Assembly (NCBI GenBank): GCA_919902775.1 | Contig: CAKKRJ010000006.1 | Location: 118,265-182,264 of the forward strand | Origin: Burkholderiaceae bacterium | GTDB taxonomy: Bacteria > Pseudomonadota > Gammaproteobacteria > Burkholderiales > Burkholderiaceae_C | DNA: 64,000 nt | Direction of reading: 5' to 3' | Shown here: piece by piece, positions 34,993 through 43,167 of the stretch | How the letters are laid out: each line of letters starts with the position of its first letter | How positions within the stretch are numbered: the stretch's first letter is position 1 | The notes under the pieces: model-generated | What the model was told of the DNA's origin: nothing | Seen by the model: only the letters and a program-made list of their open reading frames with translations | The model's database searches: none | Made by a program: the position numbers and the translations under genes

Positions 34993-36285
34993 TCAAATGA
35001 AACGGATGTAGTGGTCGCGCAGCGCGTCGCCTTGCAGGCTGGCCGTGCGTTCAATCTCGTGGCGCTTGATGCCCACATGGTTGGCCACCAGGCCTTCGCC
35101 CAGTGTCTGCGTCAACACGGTGTTGGCTTCCAATGCGTCCAATGCTTCGGCCAAGGTGACGGCCACGCTCTGGGTGGCATCCTTGTTTTCGAGGCAATCA
35201 CCGGTTTCCGCTGGCTGCAAGGGATAAGCATGGACAACGCCCAGCCGTGCGGCCTGCAACACTGCGGCCGTGTGAGTGTAGGGGTTGGCTGCGGCGTCGC
35301 CCATGCGGTGCTCGATGCGGGCACCCGAGCCGCTTTCAGCCGACAGGCGCACCGTCACGCCCCGGTGGTCTACCGCCCAGTTTTGCCAAAAGCCCGACAG
35401 ACTGGCCGGTTGCAGGCGCTGGTAGGAGTTGGTACTGGGGGCCAGCAGACCGGCCAGCGCCCGGTGGTGATGCATGAGCCCGGCGGTGCAGCCCAGGGTC
35501 AGCGCGTTGAACTGGTTGGCATCGCGGCCGCCCGAGATCGCGTTGAGGCCTTGGCCATCACGCAGGCTGAAGTTGATGTGGACGCCGCTGCCACCCACCG
35601 TGAGGATTGGCTTGGGCATGAAGGTCAGCACGATGCCATGCTGAAACGCCACCTCACGCGCCAGCAGGCGGAACAAAAAGATGTCGTCCACCGCCTTGAC
35701 GGCACGGTCGTAGGTGAGCGTGAACTCAAACTGCGGCGCATCGTATTCAGTGTTCATGCTGTCGATGCGAAAGCCGGCTGCCGTGGCTTTTTCCCACAGC
35801 ACATCGGTAAAACCGCGGGGATCGGCAAAAGGGCCCGTCGAATAAACATGGGCTGCGGGCGTGTCATAGGGTTTGAGCGAGCCATCGGGCTCGATCTGAA
35901 AGGCAAATGCCTCCAGTTCAATGCCCACCATCGGGTCATAGCCCATGGCTTGCCAGTCGGCCACAGCGCGCTTCAAGGCACTGCGCCCGCACATAGGCAG
36001 CGGCGTGCCGTCATTGGCTTTCAGGTCACCAATCGCCACCCGGGTGAAAGGCTGCCAGCCGGGGCGAATGTCCTCAGAGGTGTAGACGGCCTCCATGTCG
36101 GGCAGGCCTTCCAGGACCATCGCGCCGGGCGCCGGAATCAGTTCTTTTTCATAGCTCACGCCGAAGGTGCCACGGCAAAAGCGGGCGCCGCCGCCCTGGC
36201 CGGGTCGAAGTGTGACGTATTTGCCCCGAGCAATGGCCAAGTGGTCACAAAACAGCACCCGCAGGCGTTCTTGAACAGTCGTCAT
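34993..36285 (-). CDS. Glutamine-synthetase-like gamma-glutamyl ligase
   Basis: 430 residues, the size of GlnA-like type III/PuuA-group enzymes rather than the 470 of true GlnA. Active-site elements are present: the metal-binding glutamates in G-I-E-L-E near residue 138 and Y-D-A-P-Q-F-E-F near 205, the G-S-G-V-H-I-N-F-S loop near 260, and R-x-E-H-R with N-P-Y near 335. Such enzymes join glutamate to an amine using ATP. ATG 36285 follows the P450 stop by 11 bases. Its place beside P450, aldehyde dehydrogenase and amidotransferase genes argues for a catabolic, not assimilatory, role. Confidence 0.88.
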   Translation of the reverse strand: MTTVQERLRVLFCDHLAIARGKYVTLRPGQGGGARFCRGTFGVSYEKELIPAPGAMVLEGLPDMEAVYTSEDIRPGWQPFTRVAIGDLKANDGTPLPMCGRSALKRAVADWQAMGYDPMVGIELEAFAFQIEPDGSLKPYDTPAAHVYSTGPFADPRGFTDVLWEKATAAGFRIDSMNTEYDAPQFEFTLTYDRAVKAVDDIFLFRLLAREVAFQHGIVLTFMPKPILTVGGSGVHINFSLRDGQGLNAISGGRDANQFNALTLGCTAGLMHHHRALAGLLAPSTNSYQRLQPASLSGFWQNWAVDHRGVTVRLSAESGSGARIEHRMGDAAANPYTHTAAVLQAARLGVVHAYPLQPAETGDCLENKDATQSVAVTLAEALDALEANTVLTQTLGEGLVANHVGIKRHEIERTASLQGDALRDHYIRFI

Positions 36286-36296
36286 GGCGTTTCCCT

Positions 36297-37562
36297 TCAG
36301 ATGAGGTGCATGCGCACGGGCAAACGCTTGATGCCCGAGACAAAGTTGGATCGCAAAAACGCGTGCGGTGCGGTCTGCTCGATGCGGTCGACCCGCTTGA
36401 TCAGCTCCTGCATCAGAACGCGCAACTCCAGCCGTGCCAGCCACATGCCCAGACAGGCATGGGCACCGCCCTGCCCGAACGCCAGGTGGCGGTTCACGCC
36501 CCGGCTCAAGTCAACGGTGAACGGCCGGTCAAAAGCCCGCTCGTCGCGGTTGCCTGAGATGAACCAGAGCAGCACCTTGTCGCCCGCCTTGACCTGTTTG
36601 CCGTGGAAATCGAAGTTCTCGGTCGCGGTGCGGCGAAAGTGCGTGGCGGGTGAGGCCCAACGGATGAACTCATCGGCCACGCCCTCCCAGGCAGCCTCCC
36701 CCTGCACCGCCTTGAGCTGGGCCATGAGGCCTGGTTGGTTGGCCAGCGCGTGCAAAGCGGCGGCGATCGAATAACGCGTGGTGTCGTTGCCCGCAGCCAC
36801 GAGCAGGCAAAAGAAGTTGCGGAACTCGGTGTCACTGATCACGTTGCCCTGGGCATCGGGCTGGGTGATCAGGTGCAGCACGCCGCTGCTGTCGCCCGCT
36901 GTGCGCTTGCGTTCCATCAGGTGGGCCGCGTAGTCGTACAGGTCGGCCCCGGCAGGCGAGCGAAACGGCATGAAACGGTAGGCCTCGGTGTCCATCTTGT
37001 CGACCACATGGCTGGTGAAATCGCTGTCGGTATTGGCCATGAGCGCATCGCCCTTGTCCACCAGCCATTCCAGGTCTTCCTCGGGCAGGCCGGCGATGCG
37101 CCCAAGCATGCGCATGGGCAGTTGGCGGGCAATTTGATGCGTGGCGTCAAACTCGCCCAGCGCCAGTGCCTGGTCGAGGATGCCCACACACAGCGCGCGG
37201 ATCTGGTCTTCGTAGAGCGCCATCATGGGCTTTGAAAAGGCCTTGGCCACCAGCATGCGGGTGCGGGTGTGCTCGGGCGGGTCGGTCTCCTGAAAGGTGC
37301 GCCGCGCCATGTACTCCTCGTGCGTCTGGTCTTCCATGCGGATGCCCTGGGCTGAACTCAGGCGCTGGTGGTTGCGGTTGAGCTTCAAGATATCGGCGTG
37401 CCGCGTGACCGACCAGAAACCCTTGCCATCGGCCCAGTCGGACCAGGCCATGGGGTCTTCGTCGCGCAAGCGTTGGAAGGTGTTGTGCGGGGTGCCGTTC
37501 ACATAGCTATCGTGGTCCGACAGGTCGGCGTGGCCATCGTCATTGGGTGTCCAGACGGTCAT
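36297..37562 (-). CDS. Cytochrome P450 monooxygenase (class I)
   Basis: 421 residues, soluble. The oxygen-activating I-helix motif A-G-N-D-T-T is near residue 240, the E-x-x-R pair is in D-E-F-I-R-W near 285, and the heme-thiolate Cys is Cys370 in F-G-Q-G-G-A-H-A-C-L-G. The heme loop is one residue longer than the standard F-G-x-G-x-H-x-C-x-G, as in several sterol-type bacterial P450 families. Electrons should come from the ferredoxin encoded downstream. ATG overlaps the amidotransferase stop. The substrate is not known; the neighbours suggest an amine or its glutamyl amide. Confidence 0.95.
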   Translation of the reverse strand: MTVWTPNDDGHADLSDHDSYVNGTPHNTFQRLRDEDPMAWSDWADGKGFWSVTRHADILKLNRNHQRLSSAQGIRMEDQTHEEYMARRTFQETDPPEHTRTRMLVAKAFSKPMMALYEDQIRALCVGILDQALALGEFDATHQIARQLPMRMLGRIAGLPEEDLEWLVDKGDALMANTDSDFTSHVVDKMDTEAYRFMPFRSPAGADLYDYAAHLMERKRTAGDSSGVLHLITQPDAQGNVISDTEFRNFFCLLVAAGNDTTRYSIAAALHALANQPGLMAQLKAVQGEAAWEGVADEFIRWASPATHFRRTATENFDFHGKQVKAGDKVLLWFISGNRDERAFDRPFTVDLSRGVNRHLAFGQGGAHACLGMWLARLELRVLMQELIKRVDRIEQTAPHAFLRSNFVSGIKRLPVRMHLI

Positions 37563-38287
37563 GGGTTGGTTTCCTTTGCGTGTTCAAAAAACTGCACCAT
37601 CCACTGCCCAAACAGCGACACATCGGCGGCATTGGACAAGCTGGCGTGGGCGCGCGCCAGAGTGTCGGTATCGAGCTTGTCGGCCAGGTAGCCCAGCAAG
37701 GCCTGCATGAACACCAGCGGCATCTCGGGGTGGTACTGCGTGGTCCAAATGTGCTGGCCGATCTGCATCGAACCGATGGGGCAAAAATCGTTGCCGCCCA
37801 GGCACTCGGCCCCTTCGGGCATGCGGGTGACCTGCTCGTTGTGCGCGGCCATCAAGGTGGTGCGGGTCTGGCACGGCGTCATCCAGGGGCGTGCTGCCTG
37901 CCAGTGCGTGGGCGCGGTGCCCAGGCCCCAGCCGGCGGCGTTGCGCGCCACCTGCCCGCCCAGCGCACAGGCCACCGCCTGGTGGCCAAAGCACAGACCG
38001 ATCAAGGGTTGGCGTGCGGCGTGAACGGACCAGATGAATTCAAGCAACGGCCCCACCCATGGCAGGCGTTCATCATTCACCGAGGCCGGGCTGCCGGTGA
38101 TGACATAGCCGTCAAAGGCCTGCGCACTGACCGGGATCACCCCATCCTTGACCGGCACGACTTCGTAAGTCCAGTCGGCCCGCAGGGGTTGCATGAGCTG
38201 CACCACCTTTTGCCCATCGTTCGGAAAATGCGCTGCAAACGGCGAGGTATCGTCGTTGGTCAGCAAAACGGCAATGCGAGGGCTCAT
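37559..38287 (-). CDS. Class I glutamine amidotransferase-like hydrolase
   Basis: 242 residues, free-standing. The nucleophile Cys99 lies in G-L-C-F-G-H-Q-A, and the catalytic His and Glu are in Q-Y-H-P-E-M near residue 180. This is the GMP-synthase-type amidotransferase fold with no synthetase domain. In the Puu pathway a class I amidotransferase-like enzyme (PuuD) hydrolyses gamma-glutamyl-GABA; the same chemistry is the best guess here. First gene of the eight-gene operon; it overlaps the P450 start. ATG 38287 is preferred to an upstream start at 38302. Confidence 0.87.
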   Translation of the reverse strand: MSPRIAVLLTNDDTSPFAAHFPNDGQKVVQLMQPLRADWTYEVVPVKDGVIPVSAQAFDGYVITGSPASVNDERLPWVGPLLEFIWSVHAARQPLIGLCFGHQAVACALGGQVARNAAGWGLGTAPTHWQAARPWMTPCQTRTTLMAAHNEQVTRMPEGAECLGGNDFCPIGSMQIGQHIWTTQYHPEMPLVFMQALLGYLADKLDTDTLARAHASLSNAADVSLFGQWMVQFFEHAKETNP

Positions 38288-38442
38288 TCGGTGTCTTTCC
38301 AAGTCCCGCCAATGCTAGGCACAAGCCGGCCGGGTCACTATCAAGTTTGGGCACCGTGCACCCCGGGTTTTCACGACAATGTCCCAGGTCCCAAAGCAGG
38401 CACACTCAAAGGCATGTACCTGCATCGTGTTTTTCTTCGCCG

Positions 38443-39402
38443 ATGAGCGCCCCCACCCCCGATTCGCCCTGGGTCCAAGTGCTGGACACCCAGGACATGG
38501 ACCAACACGCCCTAGCGCAGCAGGGCTGGGCACTGCAATACGAGCAGCTCTCGCCCGGACAGTTCAGGGGTCACATCCATCAAGTGCAACTGCCTGAAGT
38601 CGCGCTGTTGCGCGAAGACACCAGCATCGCTTTACGTCAACGCGGGCGGCTCGACGACAGCGTGTACGGCTTTGCCATGGCGCTACAGGACTCGCCGGAC
38701 CTGTTTTTCAACGGCCAGCGGGTGCCGACCCACGCCATCATGTGCGGCAAGGGCGATGAGGTGGACCTGACCACCCCGCCCCACTTCACCCTGATCGCGG
38801 TGGTGGTCGAGCGCAGCCTGCTCAACCCGCTGTGGGAGCGCATGTACCAAAAACCCCTGGCGCACTGGCTCGAAAAGCAGCTGGTACTGCAAACCACTGA
38901 CATCAAGGCGCAGAACCTGCGCGACCTGCAGCTCACGGTGCTGGACCAGGCCAGCGCACTGGCGCTCCGCCAGCACGACCCGCAAGCCCTGCGCCAATTG
39001 CGCGATGAGATCCTGATGGAATGGCTCGAAGCCCTGCCCGCGCAGGTCGACACCTCGGAGCTGCCCACCCTGGAGCGGCGCAAGAAATTCGTGGACCGAG
39101 CCTGTGAACTGATGCTGGGCCACGCCGACGAGCCGCTGTCGATTCTCGAAGTGTGCAGCCGAGTGGGCACCAGCCGCCGCAAGCTCAATTACTGCTTTCA
39201 GGACGTGCTGGGTACCACACCGATCAAGTACCTGCGTTCGCTGCGGCTGAACAGCGTGCGGCGTGCCCTGCGCCAGGCCACCCCGGGCGTCACCATCCAG
39301 GACATCGCTTCGCACTGGGGCTTTTGGCATCTGAGCCAGTTCGCCCAGGACTACCGACACCTGTTTGGCGAGCTGCCCTCCGACACGCTTCACAAACGAT
39401 GA
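38443..39402 (+). CDS. AraC-family transcription regulator
   Basis: 319 residues. The C-terminal 100 residues hold two helix-turn-helix units: S-I-L-E-V-C-S-R-V-G-T-S-R-R-K-L near residue 230 and T-I-Q-D-I-A-S-H-W-G-F-W-H-L-S-Q-F-A near 280, ending in the F-G-E-L-P-S-D-T-L motif. The N-terminal part resembles regulators of amine catabolic operons of the EutR/FeaR kind. It is divergent from the amidotransferase gene across 155 bases, so it is the likely activator of the P450 operon. Its stop overlaps the DMT pseudogene start (ATGA). Confidence 0.9.
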   Translation: MSAPTPDSPWVQVLDTQDMDQHALAQQGWALQYEQLSPGQFRGHIHQVQLPEVALLREDTSIALRQRGRLDDSVYGFAMALQDSPDLFFNGQRVPTHAIMCGKGDEVDLTTPPHFTLIAVVVERSLLNPLWERMYQKPLAHWLEKQLVLQTTDIKAQNLRDLQLTVLDQASALALRQHDPQALRQLRDEILMEWLEALPAQVDTSELPTLERRKKFVDRACELMLGHADEPLSILEVCSRVGTSRRKLNYCFQDVLGTTPIKYLRSLRLNSVRRALRQATPGVTIQDIASHWGFWHLSQFAQDYRHLFGELPSDTLHKR

Positions 39403-40274
39403 GCGCCACCCGCCAACCCCAGTTCACAGCCATCTTGACCATGGTCGCGGCCATGGCTTGCCTGTCCACGCAAGACACCTTCAGCAAAAAGCTGATGCTC
39501 AGCGTGGCGCCGGTCATCATCATCTGGACGCGCTACGGTCTACAGACCGCACTGGTCAGCACTGCGCTCTGGCGCAGACGCGCCCCCGCGCTGTGACGCA
39601 CACGGCAATGGCGACTGCAACTGCTGCGCGGCTTGCTCGTCGTGGGGGCCAGCGTGTTCGGCTACGGTGCTTTACAGCGTATGCCTGTGGCCGAATTCAC
39701 CGCCATTTATTGCCTGGTGCAGCTGGCCGTGACTTTGGTGGCCCACTTCGTGATGGAGGAAAGCGTGTCCTGGCTGGGCTGGCTGTGCGTGGCAGGCAGC
39801 ATGGCGGGGACCCTGCTGGACGTGCGCCCGGGCGGCCATGTGGAACCGACGGGTGCCAGCCTGGCGCTGATGGGGGTGGTTTGCTGCACCGTCTTTCAGA
39901 CCCTGACGAGCGTCCTGGCGCGGCAGGACTCGCCGCTCACCATCCAACTGTGCAGCAGCGCGCTGGGCTTTGCGCTCATGTCGGCGGTGGTGCCGTTTTT
40001 CTGGCCTGCCCAGATGCCCTGGTCCGACTTGGCGCTGCTGGGCTTGGTGGCACTGGCGGGCTCATATGGGCAGTACTTCACCGTTTTGGCGTTTTCCAAA
40101 GCGCCTGCATCTGTCCTGTCCCCTTACCTGTACACAGCGATTGGGTTTTCTGCCTTGGGCGGCTAGTGGATGTTTGACCACCTGCCCGACGCCCTGGCCC
40201 TGTGTGGCATGGGCATGATCGCGGGCTTTGGCCTGGTGGCAGGCTGGCTCAACCAACGCAAGGCCACACCATGA
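39399..40274 (+). pseudogene. EamA/DMT-family transporter with two in-frame stops
   Basis: A single reading frame runs from ATG 39399 to TGA 40272-40274 but is interrupted by TGA at 39594-39596 and TAG at 40164-40166, with no frame change. Translating through both stops gives about 290 residues with ten hydrophobic segments, including F-T-A-I-L-T-M-V-A-A-M at the N-terminus and A-L-A-G-S-Y-G-Q-Y-F near the end, typical of drug/metabolite transporters. Both ends keep ATGA overlaps with araC and the DUF2817 gene. As read the protein cannot be complete. An internal start at 39633 would give 177 residues. Confidence 0.85.
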
Positions 40275-41341
40275 GCACACCGCTGTTCAGCCCCAGCTAC
40301 CGTGAGGCCCGAGCACGATTTGTGCAGGCCGCGCAAGCCTGCGACGCACAGTTGCACCGTTACGCCATGCCACTGCCAGGTGCAGATGGCGAAGAACTCG
40401 CCATGGATGTGGCCGTGCAAGGCCCGGCGGATGCGGCCCAAGTGCTGATGACCACCAGCGCAGTGCACGGCATCGAGGGCTTTTGCGGCTCGGCCATCCA
40501 GACCGGTTTGCTGCACAGCCTGTTGCTGCCGCCCGGTGTGGCCGTGGTGCATGTGCATGCGGTCAACCCGCATGGCTTTTCGCATGCGCGGCGGGTCAAC
40601 GAAGACAACGTCGACCTCAACCGCAACTTCATCAACTTTGCTCAGCCCGTGCCGGTCAACGCTGACTACGCGCAGGTCAACGAACTGCTGCTGCCTGACC
40701 GGTGGCCGCCCAGCCCGGAGGCCCGCGCTGCCTTCCAGGCTCAGGCCGACGCCTGGGGCGAGCGCCGCATGCAGCGGGCCATCACCAGTGGGCAATACCA
40801 GTTTGCCCAAGGCGTCTGGTTTGGGGGGCTGGCCCCCACCTGGAGTCACCGCACATTCAGGCAAGTGCTGCAAAACCATCTGGGGCAAGCCCGACAGATC
40901 GCCTGGATCGACCTGCACACGGGCCTGGGGCCGCACGGCCACGGCGAACGCATCTTTGCCTGCACCGACAACGGCGAAACCCTGCAACGCGCCCGCCAAT
41001 GGTGGGGGCCTCAAATTACCTCGGTGGACACGGGCACATCCCAAAGCGTGCCGCTGTCGGGGCCGATCCAGATGGCCATTTACGAAGAATGCCCTCAAGC
41101 GCAATACACCGGCATTTGCCTGGAGTTTGGCACCTTGCCTCTGACGCAAATGATCCAGTCCATGTGCGCCGACCACTGGCTGGCCCTGCACCCCGAAGCC
41201 CCGCCCGAGCAGCAAGGCACCATCCGCGCCGACATGCTGCAGGCCTTCAACCCGCCCTCGACCTTTTGGCAAGAACAGGTTTGGCAGCAGGGCCTGCAAG
41301 CAGCCTGCCAGGCGTTGCAGGGCTTGGCCACGCAAGGCTGA
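40271..41341 (+). CDS. DUF2817 (M14-like) metallo-hydrolase
   Basis: 356 residues, no signal peptide. Zinc-site motifs of M14-type peptidases are visible: H-G-I-E-G near residue 66 (H-x-x-E) and a distal His in I-D-L-H-T-G near 218. V-D-L-N-R-N-F near 118 is the substrate-carboxylate arginine motif, and a late Glu is in C-L-E-F-G-T. Members are predicted carboxypeptidase or amide hydrolases with unknown substrates. The start overlaps the DMT pseudogene stop, so it belongs to the AraC-led transcript. Confidence 0.88.
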   Translation: MSTPLFSPSYREARARFVQAAQACDAQLHRYAMPLPGADGEELAMDVAVQGPADAAQVLMTTSAVHGIEGFCGSAIQTGLLHSLLLPPGVAVVHVHAVNPHGFSHARRVNEDNVDLNRNFINFAQPVPVNADYAQVNELLLPDRWPPSPEARAAFQAQADAWGERRMQRAITSGQYQFAQGVWFGGLAPTWSHRTFRQVLQNHLGQARQIAWIDLHTGLGPHGHGERIFACTDNGETLQRARQWWGPQITSVDTGTSQSVPLSGPIQMAIYEECPQAQYTGICLEFGTLPLTQMIQSMCADHWLALHPEAPPEQQGTIRADMLQAFNPPSTFWQEQVWQQGLQAACQALQGLATQG

Positions 41342-41359
41342 ACCGCGCTTTTCTCGGGA

Positions 41360-41385
41360 AAACCCCGCGCAGGGTTTGCAATTTT
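41360..41385 (+). terminator. Possible weak terminator after the DUF2817 gene
   Basis: AAACCC and GGGTTT form a 6-bp stem around CGCGCA, followed by GCAATTTTT. The stem is short and the T-run is displaced, so termination would be partial. The rest of the 142-base gap to the Bug gene shows nothing I can support. Confidence 0.3.
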
Positions 41386-41483
41386 TCGATACCTTCAAAT
41401 TCGTATCTTGTTCAGACTGTGACACTGACCCGGGGTGGCAAGCACAAGCCCCCCCTCCAACAGGACATACAAGGACGACACCC

Positions 41484-42461
41484 ATGATTTCACGCCGTAC
41501 GATTTCACGCCTGCTCACCGGTCTGCTGGGCAGCCTGATGGTGCTCAGCGCCTCTGCACAGGGCTTCCCCAACAAAATGGTCACCGTGATGGTGCCCTAC
41601 CCAGCGGGCGGCCCATCGGATGCGGTGGCCCGCCTGGTACAAGTCGAGTATGAAAAGAACCTTGGCCAAAAATTGATGGTCGAAAACCTGGGTGGCGTGA
41701 GCGGCGCCCTGGGCATTCAGAAGGTGCTGGCGTCACCCGCTGATGGCTACTACCAGCTGATGGGCACACCCATGGAGTTGGTCATGGCGCCACTGGCCCT
41801 GTCGGCCGTTAAGTTCAAACCCGAAGAAGTGCGCTTGGCCAGTTTGATGGGCCGCACATCCATCGGTCTGGCCATCCGCAAGGACATCCCGGCCAAAAAC
41901 TTGCCTGAATTCCTGGCCTGGGCCAAGGGCAAACAAGTCAGCTACGCCAGCGTGGGTCAAGGCTCGCTCTACCACATCATGGGCGAGCGCTTCAAGACAC
42001 TGACCAGCCTGGACCTGCTGCATGTGCCCTATAAAGCGGCAGTGCAGATCTACACCGACTTGGGCGGCGGCAGCGTAGACATGGCGTTTGTGCCGGTCGC
42101 AGGACCCATCATTGGCATGGTCAAGGACAACCGCTTCAAGATCATCGGCATCACCTCCACCGCGCCTCACCCCCAACTGCCGGAGGCCGCACCGATCAGT
42201 GCGCAGCGCGGCATGTCCGACTTTGTGTTTGACATCTGGATCGGTCTTCAAGTGTCCAAAAACACGCCCGACGCTGTGGTCCAGAAGCTCAACCAAGCCA
42301 TGAATGAGGCAATCAAGTCCGAAGCCTTCGTCAAAGGCATGGCCACCACCGGCAGCCAAGTGCCTGCAGGCATGAGCCTATCCGAGTTGGACAAGTTCTA
42401 CACGCAAGAGGTCGTCCGCTACCGCGCCCTGTTCAAGGCCGCCAACGTCGAGCCACAGTGA
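41484..42461 (+). CDS. Bug/TctC-type periplasmic receptor
   Basis: 325 residues with a Sec signal peptide (cleavage after S-A-S-A-Q near residue 26). F-P-N-K-M-V-T-V-M-V-P-Y-P-A-G-G-P-S-D near residue 28 is the family signature, followed by V-E-N-L-G-G-V-S-G-A-L-G. Ligand residues are not identifiable. It is an orphan receptor without TctAB genes, in a transcript with amidases, so it may bind an amino- or amide-bearing carboxylate. ATG 41484 begins the leader; a longer frame from 41376 has no leader features. Confidence 0.9.
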   Translation: MISRRTISRLLTGLLGSLMVLSASAQGFPNKMVTVMVPYPAGGPSDAVARLVQVEYEKNLGQKLMVENLGGVSGALGIQKVLASPADGYYQLMGTPMELVMAPLALSAVKFKPEEVRLASLMGRTSIGLAIRKDIPAKNLPEFLAWAKGKQVSYASVGQGSLYHIMGERFKTLTSLDLLHVPYKAAVQIYTDLGGGSVDMAFVPVAGPIIGMVKDNRFKIIGITSTAPHPQLPEAAPISAQRGMSDFVFDIWIGLQVSKNTPDAVVQKLNQAMNEAIKSEAFVKGMATTGSQVPAGMSLSELDKFYTQEVVRYRALFKAANVEPQ

Positions 42462-42566
42462 AGTCCGGAGTGATCAGTACCCCCCGCGCTGACTCTCTCT
42501 CCGCCCGGGACATGCTCACCCCACGTGATATGCCCGGGTTTTTCATTCCTGCTTTCCTCGTCCCAC

Positions 42567-43146
42567 ATGACCGATTTCAATTACAGCACCGCCACCGTAC
42601 TGATGGCCCGCTTGCGCGCAAGCGAAGTAACCAGCACACAATTGCTGGAGCAGCACATCGCCCGCGTAGCGCAGTGCGATGGCCCCATCAACGCTGTGAT
42701 GGTGCACACCTTTGAGGTCGCCCGCGAACGCGCCGTCCAAGCCGATGCAGCGCGTACCCGTGGCGAAGACTGGGGACCGCTGCACGGTCTGCCCATGACT
42801 GTGAAAGAGATCTTTCGAACTGCCCGGCACACCCACCTGCTGGGGATTTCCAAAGTACAAGGACGACATCGCGCCGCAGCGCGCCGTGGCGGTGCAGCGC
42901 CTGCTGGACGCCGGTGCCGTGGTCTTTGGCAAGACCAATGTGCCTGTGGCACTGGCCGATTGGCAGTCATTCAATCCGGTCTATGGCACCACGAACAACC
43001 CCTGGGGCCTGAGCCGCACGCCGGGCGGCTTAACGGTTGGCGCGCAAATCATCGGCAACATCTTTTCCGACCCGATGTGCCTAGACATGGCTCGCTGGCT
43101 CGAAACCGAGTGGTGCGGCTTTGTGCCGCCACCGCACCTGGCGTGA
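42567..43146 (+). pseudogene. Amidase remnant with frameshift and internal deletion
   Basis: The N-terminal part (M-T-D-F-N-Y-S-T-A then L-H-G-L-P-M-T-V-K-E) is amidase-signature-family sequence up to about 42850. The frame then shifts by one base and continues as D-D-I-A-P-Q-R-A-V-A-V-Q-R-L-L and S-R-T-P-G-G. Where S-S-G-G and the catalytic serines should follow, the sequence jumps to V-G-A-Q-I-I-G and L-E-T-E-W-x-G-F-V-P-P-P, the normal C-terminal end of such enzymes. Roughly 270 codons are missing. The catalytic lysine remains but both serines are lost. Confidence 0.88.
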
Positions 43147-43167
43147 ACTTCTGAATTCCCCCTTCCC

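Noticed and set aside
34684..36774. 696-residue plus-strand open frame opposite the GS-like and P450 genes
   Set aside because: No conserved motif, and it overlaps three real genes with intact active sites on the other strand.
38288..38442. GGGCACCGTGCACCC in the divergent araC/amidotransferase gap as the AraC operator
   Set aside because: AraC-family proteins usually bind direct repeats; this is a short imperfect palindrome and no repeated copy was found.
39594..39596. TGA in the DMT gene as a selenocysteine codon
   Set aside because: No selenocysteine-insertion hairpin is apparent after it, DMT transporters are not selenoproteins, and a second stop (TAG) occurs later in the same frame.
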